This document shows, piece by piece, positions 1 through 4,173 of a DNA stretch of 6,400 nucleotides. Both the position numbers and the translations under genes were made by a program. Numbering within the stretch: position 1 is the first letter of the stretch; each line of letters starts with the position of its first letter. Source of the stretch: Hungatella sp. UBA5982 (lineage in GTDB: Bacteria > Bacillota > Clostridia > Lachnospirales > Lachnospiraceae); assembly GCA_002429965.1 (NCBI GenBank), contig DJBG01000216.1:3775-10174 (forward strand), written 5' to 3'. Under the pieces are notes generated by a model. It did no database searches. It had not been told where the DNA came from and saw only the letters and a list, made by a program, of their open reading frames with translations.

Positions 1-299
1 GTCACAGAGAGGGCTATCCTGAGATCGGCTTATACTATGAGAAAGCTGCTTTCGAGGAGGCTGAACATGCTTCTAAATTTGCAGAATTATTAGGCGAGTG
101 CGTAACCTCCAGCACAAAGAAGAACCTGGAATTAAGGGTTGCTGCTGAGAATGGTGCAACTGCCGGCAAATTTGATCTTGCAAAACGTGCAAAAGCATTA
201 AACTTAGATGCAATCCATGACACTGTTCATGAAATGGCAAAGGATGAGGCTCGTCACGGCAAAGCATTCAAGGGCTTATTAGAAAGATACTTCGGTTAA
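1..299 (+). CDS. Rubrerythrin-family peroxidase, probably reverse rubrerythrin / NADH peroxidase (3' part only)
   Basis: The frame beginning at base 3 is open to the TAA at 297-299 and encodes the last 98 residues of a ferritin-like diiron protein; the 5' end lies outside the window. Two ExxH iron-binding motifs are visible: one in [10 protein letters not shown] near the start of the fragment and one in [10 protein letters not shown] near its end, separated by helical sequence. The protein ends in LLERYFG directly after the four-helix domain, so there is no C-terminal rubredoxin domain. This end, and the wording [20 protein letters not shown], match the clostridial reverse-rubrerythrin/NADH peroxidase group as I know it, in which the rubredoxin domain is N-terminal. 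That domain cannot be seen here, so the subtype is inferred. Members of the group reduce hydrogen peroxide in the cytoplasm of anaerobes with electrons from NAD(P)H delivered by partner redox proteins. It is 90 nt upstream of a classical rubrerythrin on the same strand, which supports an oxidative-stress role. Confidence 0.88.
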   Translation, partial: HREGYPEIGLYYEKAAFEEAEHASKFAELLGECVTSSTKKNLELRVAAENGATAGKFDLAKRAKALNLDAIHDTVHEMAKDEARHGKAFKGLLERYFG

Positions 300-307
300 T
301 ACATCTT

Positions 308-340
308 CAGGGAGCGGCAGATCAGACTACCGCTCCCCTG
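308..340 (+). terminator. GC-rich intercistronic stem-loop, weak terminator or attenuator
   Basis: GGGAGCGG (310-317) pairs perfectly with CCGCTCCC (330-337) around a 12-nt loop. The stem can be lengthened by two pairs (C308-G340, A309-T339) if C338 is bulged. It begins 8 nt after the upstream stop codon. The tail is only TTT followed by GCAAAG, so it is a poor intrinsic terminator. It may act as a partial terminator or as an mRNA-stabilising hairpin between the two rubrerythrin genes. Confidence 0.55.
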
Positions 341-374
341 TTTGCAAAGTAAAAATCATTTAAAATTCAAAATC

Positions 375-380
375 AGGAGG
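375..380 (+). promoter_or_regulatory. Ribosome binding site deciding the rubrerythrin start
   Basis: AGGAGG lies 9 nt before the ATG at 390. An in-frame TTG at 342 would add 16 residues, but it has no comparable site and would place this Shine-Dalgarno inside the coding region. The ATG at 390 also gives the canonical [13 protein letters not shown]-terminus. Confidence 0.9.
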
Positions 381-389
381 GTTTATACG

Positions 390-926
390 ATGTCCAAATA
401 CGCAGGAACAAAAACAGAACAGAACTTAAAAGACGCTTTTGCAGGTGAGTCCATGGCAAGAAACAAATATACATATTACGCTTCTGCTGCCAAAAAGGCC
501 GGCTATGAGCAAATGGCTTCCCTGTACTTAGAAACTGCAGACCAGGAAAAAGAGCATGCTAAGATGTGGTTCAAGGAATTGCATGGCATTGGTACCTTGG
601 AAGAAAACTTAGCAGATGCCGCTGCAGGTGAAAATTACGAGTGGACCGATATGTATAAGAAAATGGCTGAGGACGCCAGGGCGGAAGGCTTTAAAGAACT
701 GGCACTGAAATTTGAATTTGTAGGAAAAGTAGAAGCTGCTCATGAAAAACGTTACTTAAAGCTCCTTGACAGCTTAAAGAACGATAAGACCTTTAAGGGA
801 GATGCTCCTCTTGGCTGGAAGTGCCGCAACTGCGGTTACATCCATGAAGGACCGGATGCTCCGGAAGTCTGTCCAACCTGTGCTCATCCAAAGGCTTATT
901 TTGAAAGAAAAGCAGAAAATTATTAA
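390..926 (+). CDS. rbr: Rubrerythrin (diiron domain plus C-terminal rubredoxin domain)
   Basis: This encodes 178 residues, close to the usual clostridial rubrerythrin length. Residues 1 to about 132 form the ferritin-like four-helix bundle: E20 in [10 protein letters not shown], the first ExxH at E53/H56 in DQEKEHA, E94 as a probable ligand, and the second ExxH at E115/H118 in [10 protein letters not shown]. Residues about 142-175 are the rubredoxin-like domain, with the Fe(Cys)4 pairs C145-x-x-C148 and C161-x-x-C164. The family reduces hydrogen peroxide to water at the diiron site. Electrons come through the rubredoxin centre from NAD(P)H-dependent reductases, in the cytoplasm. It follows a second rubrerythrin-family gene on the same strand and ends before a hairpin terminator, so it is the last gene of its unit. 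A possible promoter of its own (TAAAAT at 361-366) has no convincing -35, so cotranscription from upstream is as likely. No PerR box was recognised. The start at 390 is chosen for its AGGAGG. Confidence 0.97.
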   Translation: MSKYAGTKTEQNLKDAFAGESMARNKYTYYASAAKKAGYEQMASLYLETADQEKEHAKMWFKELHGIGTLEENLADAAAGENYEWTDMYKKMAEDARAEGFKELALKFEFVGKVEAAHEKRYLKLLDSLKNDKTFKGDAPLGWKCRNCGYIHEGPDAPEVCPTCAHPKAYFERKAENY

Positions 927-984
927 TTATTAATGCAGTCTGTTACGGCTGCCGCATAATGATTTTGAACTTGCAAAACAGGAG

Positions 985-1032
985 AATGCACCTTGAAGCG
1001 GCTTATCAAAGCCCATCAAGGTGCATTTCTTT
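985..1032 (+). terminator. Nested-hairpin intrinsic terminator after rubrerythrin
   Basis: AATGCACCTTGA (985-996) is exactly complementary to TCAAGGTGCATT (1016-1027). Inside the 19-nt loop a second stem forms between GGCTT (1000-1004) and AAGCC (1009-1013). The outer stem runs into TTTCTTT (1026-1032), giving a broken U-tract. It sits 58 nt after the rubrerythrin stop. The intervening 927-984 is AT-rich and shows no gene. The unit could also act weakly on the minus strand for the peptidase remnant that converges on it. Confidence 0.8.
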
Positions 1033-1039
1033 ATGACTG

Positions 1040-1049
1040 GAACCGGTTC
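1040..1049. promoter_or_regulatory. Perfect 10-bp palindrome GAACCGGTTC, function unknown
   Basis: GAACCGGTTC reads the same on both strands and has the central CG typical of LacI-family operators. It does not fit the CcpA cre consensus: the outer TG...CA positions fail. It lies between the rubrerythrin terminator and the stop codon of the peptidase remnant, with no promoter nearby, so a regulatory role is doubtful. Confidence 0.2.
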
Positions 1050-1060
1050 ATTTATTTCTC

Positions 1061-1282
1061 TTAAAAATGAGATAATATGACTTCAAAGGCGATCCTGTAG
1101 CCGTACTTTAAGCTTTCTGTTTCAATCCACTCCTGTCTCGTATGAGCCAAACCTCCCCTTACAGCTCCAAAACATACGCTTGGGATTCCCATGGATAAGG
1201 GTATATTGCAGTCTGTAGAGCCGGGTCCTCTCTTCGGCCTGTTCCCCGTGTGTTTATAAATGACCTCAGAAACATGTTCAGC
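1061..1282 (-). pseudogene. C-terminal remnant of an M20-family metallopeptidase
   Basis: On the minus strand a frame runs from GCT at 1282-1280 to TAA at 1063-1061. It encodes about 73 residues that look like the very end of an M20 (PepT/ArgE/DapE-like) zinc peptidase. The diagnostic parts are PGSTDCNIPLSMGIPSVCFG, then GGLAHTRQEWIE, then a final amphipathic helix ending LSHF. In this family the SxDxN-type segment borders the active site, and the histidine of the AHT(R)xE motif is the C-terminal metal ligand. Intact members are about 370-450 residues. Here the frame hits a TGA at 1306-1304, just upstream of the recognisable part, and nothing resembling the N-terminal catalytic or dimerisation domains is present. 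The surviving sequence has no internal stop or frameshift, so the loss looks like one large 5' deletion and fairly recent. There is no usable start codon, so it is probably not expressed as a functional protein. Confidence 0.8.
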
Positions 1283-1305
1283 CTTTTCACATGTACAGCC
1301 TTTTC
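1272..1305. repeat. 17-bp tandem repeat, two copies with one mismatch
   Basis: ACATGTTCAGCCTTTTC (1272-1288) is followed immediately by ACATGTACAGCCTTTTC (1289-1305). The copies differ only at T1278 versus A1295, and two further bases (AC, 1306-1307) continue the pattern. The first copy overlaps the 5' edge of the peptidase remnant and the second runs into the minus-strand Shine-Dalgarno. Each unit carries the palindrome ACATGT. The repeat could be a deletion/slippage scar or a paired protein-binding site upstream of the two-component operon. Confidence 0.85.
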
Positions 1306-1314
1306 ACCTCCTTT
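1304..1314 (-). promoter_or_regulatory. Orphan perfect Shine-Dalgarno on the minus strand
   Basis: Read on the minus strand this is AAAGGAGGTGA, a full match to the 16S rRNA tail. The only ATG nearby (14 nt after GGAGG) is followed at once by TGA, so no protein can follow. Its orientation and position, just upstream of the M20 remnant, suggest it is the original ribosome binding site of that peptidase gene, left behind when most of the coding region was lost. Confidence 0.5.
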
Positions 1315-1345
1315 ATTTCCCAAAAACCTGCTCCTGCAAAATACC

Positions 1346-1374
1346 TTGGATTTTATTGATGCTCATGCTATACT
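1346..1374 (+). promoter_or_regulatory. Candidate sigma-A promoter (extended -10) for the two-component operon
   Basis: TATACT at 1369-1374 is preceded by TG with one intervening base (1366-1367), an extended -10. TTGGAT at 1346-1351 is a poor but correctly spaced -35 (17-nt spacer). Transcription would start near 1381, giving a leader of roughly 34 nt that contains the GAGG used by the start at 1415. A start near 1381 leaves almost no leader before the upstream ATG at 1388, which is part of the case against that start. Confidence 0.5.
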
Positions 1375-1402
1375 TTTATAGTAGAAAATGAATGACCGGT
1401 TT

Positions 1403-1406
1403 GAGG
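1403..1406 (+). promoter_or_regulatory. Ribosome binding site deciding the response-regulator start
   Basis: GAGG (within TTGAGGACA) lies 8 nt before the ATG at 1415. The in-frame ATG at 1388 has no purine-rich site before it and would add nine residues (MNDRFEDKD) ahead of the canonical MIKIAIVEDE receiver start. Confidence 0.7.
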
Positions 1407-1414
1407 ACAAAGAT

Positions 1415-2122
1415 ATGATTAAAATCGCTATTGTAGAAGATGAAATGGAATATGTGGAAACGCTGAAAAGCTACCTTGCCCGGTATGAAAAAGACCATTC
1501 CGTCAGTTTTGAGATTCAGGCCTTTACCGACGGCCTTGATATTGTATCGGAATATACTGCCAGCTATGATATCATATTGCTGGACATTCAGATGAAATAT
1601 TTAAACGGCATGAAAACGGCGCAAAAGATCAGAGAGCTGGATGAGGATGTGATCTTCATTTTTATTACCTCCTCCTCCCAGTTTGCGGTAGAGGGATACA
1701 CGGTAGACGCCCTGGGCTATATATTAAAACCAGTGCCCTATCTTTCCTTTTCACAAATACTAAATAAAGCTGTGGGCAGAATCTTAAAACGGCAGGCAAT
1801 ACACTATATCAATATTGACATGCCCGAAGGTACCATGCGGCTGAGCACTGACGCTGTCTATTACATCGAAAGTCAGCTGCACCATGTCCTCATCCATACG
1901 GACAGAGGAAATTTTGTGGCTTCCGGCCCCATGAAACGGTTGGAAGAGACTTTAAAGACCTTTGGATTTGCCAAGTGCCACAATGCCTATCTGGTTAATT
2001 TAAAACACGTGACCGGCTGCCTGCCTGGCGATGTGCTGCTGTTTTCAGGCGAACAGCTTCCCGTTAGCCGGAGCCGGAAAAAATCATTTATGGAATGCCT
2101 GGCCGAATATATGGGAGGTTAA
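1415..2122 (+). CDS. LytTR-family response regulator (AgrA/LytR type)
   Basis: From the ATG at 1415 this encodes 235 residues, typical for the class. Residues 1 to about 120 are a CheY-like receiver: acidic pocket E8/D9 in IAIVEDE, phospho-acceptor D57 in IILLDIQM, T85 after the hydrophobic strand FIFI, and the conserved lysine K105 in YILKPV. Residues about 135-235 are a LytTR DNA-binding domain, recognisable from DAVYYIES, the central KCHNAYLVNLKHV and GEQLPVSRSRKKSFME near the end. Such regulators are phosphorylated by GHKL-type sensor kinases and bind pairs of short direct repeats upstream of target promoters, often in peptide signalling, bacteriocin or surface-protein control. The partner kinase begins 4 nt downstream. 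Targets cannot be read from the sequence; autoregulation from the preceding intergenic region is possible. Starting at 1388 instead would add nine residues. Confidence 0.95.
   Translation: MIKIAIVEDEMEYVETLKSYLARYEKDHSVSFEIQAFTDGLDIVSEYTASYDIILLDIQMKYLNGMKTAQKIRELDEDVIFIFITSSSQFAVEGYTVDALGYILKPVPYLSFSQILNKAVGRILKRQAIHYINIDMPEGTMRLSTDAVYYIESQLHHVLIHTDRGNFVASGPMKRLEETLKTFGFAKCHNAYLVNLKHVTGCLPGDVLLFSGEQLPVSRSRKKSFMECLAEYMGG
2113..2118 (+). promoter_or_regulatory. Ribosome binding site of the sensor kinase, inside the regulator's last codons
   Basis: GGGAGG spans the final glycine codons of the response regulator, 8 nt before the ATG at 2127. It fixes the kinase start there rather than at alternative upstream codons in the same open frame (which extends back to 2031), and it indicates translational coupling of the pair. 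Confidence 0.85.
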
Positions 2123-2126
2123 ACCG

Positions 2127-3467
2127 ATGAACTTTGGCGAAATCATGAATACGCCCCGCCCCTTTACCGCTCTGGCCGAATGGTGTGCCTGCATCAGCTA
2201 CATCCTCATGCTCCGAAGAAGGCTTAAGGGACCGGGACTTGCCGCTTCTTTCGCGGGCATGCTTGGCTTGTTTTTTCTTCTCCACTTAATCGCCGGCATT
2301 CTTCCGCTGTACCTATGGTTTCCAGGGATGATCACCGCCATCCTGCTGATGTATTTCTCTATCTATGCCTCCTGCCGGATCTCCCCTTATGAAGCAGGAT
2401 TCCTTTGTGTCCGCGCCTTTGTTCTGGCGGAATTTACTGCCTCTTTCCAGTGGCAGCTGTATGTATGGTGGGCGCTCAGCTCCGGACGGGTGAGCAGGAC
2501 CCTTTCCGTTTTGATCATGGTGATTTCCTATGGATGCATTTATACGGGATATTATTTTCTGGAAAAAGAACACATTCCAAAGGATGAGGGAATGGAAGTG
2601 GAGCGGAAGGAACTTCTTGGCGCTGTTTTTATTGCACTGGGCGCCTTTCTGATCAGCAATATCAGCTTTGTCATGCCCAATACCCCCTTTTCCAGTGCCA
2701 CCAGTTCTCTGCTCTATGTAAGGACCCTGGTGGATTTCGGAGGGCTCCTGATGCTTTTCGCCCAGCAGAACAGGAGAAAAGAACTGCAGGTCCGCAGCGA
2801 AAACCATGCAATGAACAGGGTCTTACAGCGCCAGTACGACCAGTACCGCATGGCCATTGACAACATGGAACTGTTAAGACGGGAATTCCATGATTTAAAG
2901 CATTACATGATCGCCATACGGGCGGAAAAAGATCCGGAAAAGCGGGAACAATACCTATCGGAAATGGAGAAAGCCATTCTCACCCAAGAAGCTATGGCCA
3001 ATACGGGGAACCAGGTATTAGATGTGGTACTGACCACCAAAAGTGCCTACTGCGCCCAGAATAAGATCACCTTAACCTGCATGGCCGATGGAAAACTGAT
3101 TTCCTTTCTCCATGTAAAAGACATCTGTTCCATCTTTGGAAATGCTCTGGATAATGCCATCGAATGTGTTTCCCAGTTTGAAGATCCGGAAAAAAGACTG
3201 ATCAATCTCTCCATATTCAAACGAAACCACTTTTTAATGATCCAATGTGAAAATTATCTGGAAAACCAGCTGTCCATGGAGACCGGCTGCCTTCCTCCCA
3301 CCACAAAAAGTAATAAGCTGTATCATGGGTACGGTTTAAAGAGCATTCAGGCCGCATCGGAAAAATACGACGGTTCAATGACCATTTCTTCCAGTGATAA
3401 CTGGTTCCGCCTTCAGATTCTCATACCGATCCAGAAGGAAACACTGGCCACCAATGAAAGGGCGTAA
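2127..3467 (+). CDS. GHKL sensor histidine kinase, AgrC/HPK10-like, with multi-pass membrane sensor
   Basis: This encodes 446 residues. The N-terminal half (about 15-215) is strongly hydrophobic, with about six to seven probable membrane segments: near 14-30, 38-60, 64-82, 90-110, 125-145, 163-183 and 195-213. It resembles the polytopic sensors of AgrC/ComD-type kinases. A helical linker (about 214-250, rich in Q and R) leads to the H-box RREFHDLKHYM with phospho-acceptor H255. The ATPase domain follows: N-box SIFGNALDNAIEC (N339, N343) and G-box YHGYGLKSI (G401, G403), ending in a short strand pair. This is the HATPase_c_5 arrangement. It should autophosphorylate at the membrane and pass phosphate to D57 of the upstream regulator. 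Many relatives sense secreted peptides, but no precursor or processing-protease gene is visible nearby, so the ligand is unknown. It is the last gene of its operon, followed 15 nt later by a strong terminator. The start at 2127 is fixed by GGGAGG. Confidence 0.94.
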   Translation: MNFGEIMNTPRPFTALAEWCACISYILMLRRRLKGPGLAASFAGMLGLFFLLHLIAGILPLYLWFPGMITAILLMYFSIYASCRISPYEAGFLCVRAFVLAEFTASFQWQLYVWWALSSGRVSRTLSVLIMVISYGCIYTGYYFLEKEHIPKDEGMEVERKELLGAVFIALGAFLISNISFVMPNTPFSSATSSLLYVRTLVDFGGLLMLFAQQNRRKELQVRSENHAMNRVLQRQYDQYRMAIDNMELLRREFHDLKHYMIAIRAEKDPEKREQYLSEMEKAILTQEAMANTGNQVLDVVLTTKSAYCAQNKITLTCMADGKLISFLHVKDICSIFGNALDNAIECVSQFEDPEKRLINLSIFKRNHFLMIQCENYLENQLSMETGCLPPTTKSNKLYHGYGLKSIQAASEKYDGSMTISSSDNWFRLQILIPIQKETLATNERA

Positions 3468-3482
3468 AACGGTCCTAAACAT

Positions 3483-3535
3483 AAAAAATCAGGCAATCCA
3501 TAGAAACTTTGTTCCTTTGGATTGCCTGATTTTTT
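3483..3535. terminator. Perfect 18-bp-stem bidirectional terminator between converging operons
   Basis: AAAAAATCAGGCAATCCA (3483-3500) is exactly complementary to TGGATTGCCTGATTTTTT (3518-3535), with a 17-nt loop. The GC core GGCAATCC is flanked by A6 on the left and T6 on the right, so it forms a canonical intrinsic terminator in both directions. It ends the kinase operon (stop at 3467) on the plus strand and the GtrA-like gene (stop at 3566) on the minus strand. Confidence 0.93.
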
Positions 3536-3565
3536 ATTGCCTTTAAATTTTTCTATTGCTTTCGC

Positions 3566-4159
3566 CTATTTTTCATCGCTCTTAAAAATGACCTTAAAAA
3601 TGGGGAAGAACACCCAGAAGGAAATCGCAGAATTGATCAGCATGGTAATTACATCTGCAATAGTCTCTCCCCCTCCTCCCAGGTTTAAACTGTTCATGAA
3701 CAGATGATAGACCGGGGCCTTATAAAGGCCCTGAAGAGCGGCTGCACCAATGGTGATGATGATATAGGCAATCACGTACCACATCGCAGCCTTCGCTGCG
3801 CTGTTATTGGCTTTAAAGGTAATATTCCTTTGAAGAAAAAAGTTGATGACCTGGGCGATTCCCATGGTAATTTCCACTGCCAGAAAATACGCAAGCCCTC
3901 CGCCTCCGCCGGCGGAAAGCGCGCCCGCTCCATAATTGAATATGTAATAGGGCGTGCCATCCAGATTGGAGCTCACATGCCATATCTGGAAATTCGTATC
4001 CACCAGGGAAGTCATTCCGAAAATGTTCCGGAAAACCGGCATCAAAATCATCTGCAATACCGTAACTCCGTTGGACACCAGGAAAAACAGTAAAAATTGT
4101 GCTAAGGTCGGATGGTTACCTGCAAAGGTTTTCCATCCGGCATTTATTCGTGACAGCAT
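3566..4159 (-). CDS. GtrA-like family membrane protein, long form
   Basis: This encodes 197 residues with four probable membrane helices, near 20-41, 88-108, 125-146 and 166-190. The family signature is FFLQRNITFKANN (residues 107-119), corresponding to the F-x-x-x-R-x-x-T-F motif at the end of helix 2 in GtrA/DPMS_TM proteins (PF04138). The family is implicated in moving lipid-linked sugars across the membrane or supporting polyprenyl-sugar synthases, in O-antigen glucosylation, teichoic acid or arabinogalactan decoration. Its length exceeds the usual 120-150 residues. The extra length lies in loops between helices 1 and 2 (about 42-87, ending in AGGGGG) and between 3 and 4 (about 147-165, with GGGG); by topology these should face the same side. 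The start has GGAGG 6 nt upstream, and 13 nt separate it from the stop of the GH3 gene, so the two are cotranscribed. No glycosyltransferase is beside it in this window; the substrate is unknown. Confidence 0.85.
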   Translation of the reverse strand: MLSRINAGWKTFAGNHPTLAQFLLFFLVSNGVTVLQMILMPVFRNIFGMTSLVDTNFQIWHVSSNLDGTPYYIFNYGAGALSAGGGGGLAYFLAVEITMGIAQVINFFLQRNITFKANNSAAKAAMWYVIAYIIITIGAAALQGLYKAPVYHLFMNSLNLGGGGETIADVITMLINSAISFWVFFPIFKVIFKSDEK

Positions 4160-4165
4160 GTGCTC

Positions 4166-4170
4166 CCTCC
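4166..4170 (-). promoter_or_regulatory. Ribosome binding site of the GtrA-like gene in the 13-nt junction
   Basis: The minus strand reads GGAGG within GGGAGGGAG, 6 nt before the ATG (4159-4157). It fills almost all of the 13-nt gap after the GH3 stop codon (4176-4174), the geometry of a coupled operon. Confidence 0.85.
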
Positions 4171-4173
4171 CTT

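Noticed and set aside
351..374. AT-rich stretch before rubrerythrin as a PerR/Fur-type operator
   Set aside because: The bases do not form the expected inverted repeat; only loose A/T runs are present.
342..389. TTG-initiated N-terminal extension of rubrerythrin (16 residues)
   Set aside because: The AGGAGG at 375-380 and the canonical MSKYAGTK start at 390 make the extension non-coding leader.
934..1216. Ten-base repeat TGCAGTCTGT at 934-943 and 1207-1216
   Set aside because: It is short, and the second copy lies in the coding remnant of the peptidase (STDCN codons); chance is a sufficient explanation.
1304..1314. TCACCTCCTTT on the plus strand as a 16S rRNA 3' end fragment
   Set aside because: The flanking bases do not match rRNA; the match is simply the complement of a strong minus-strand Shine-Dalgarno.
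1326..1361. Minus-strand 17-codon frame MSINKIQGILQEQVFGK as the N-terminus of the lost M20 peptidase
   Set aside because: It has no ribosome binding site, is closed by a stop before the M20 stub, and shows no recognisable family motif.
2313..2807. 164-residue minus-strand frame opposite the kinase
   Set aside because: It is antisense to a clearly coding, motif-bearing gene and has a composition typical of a shadow frame.
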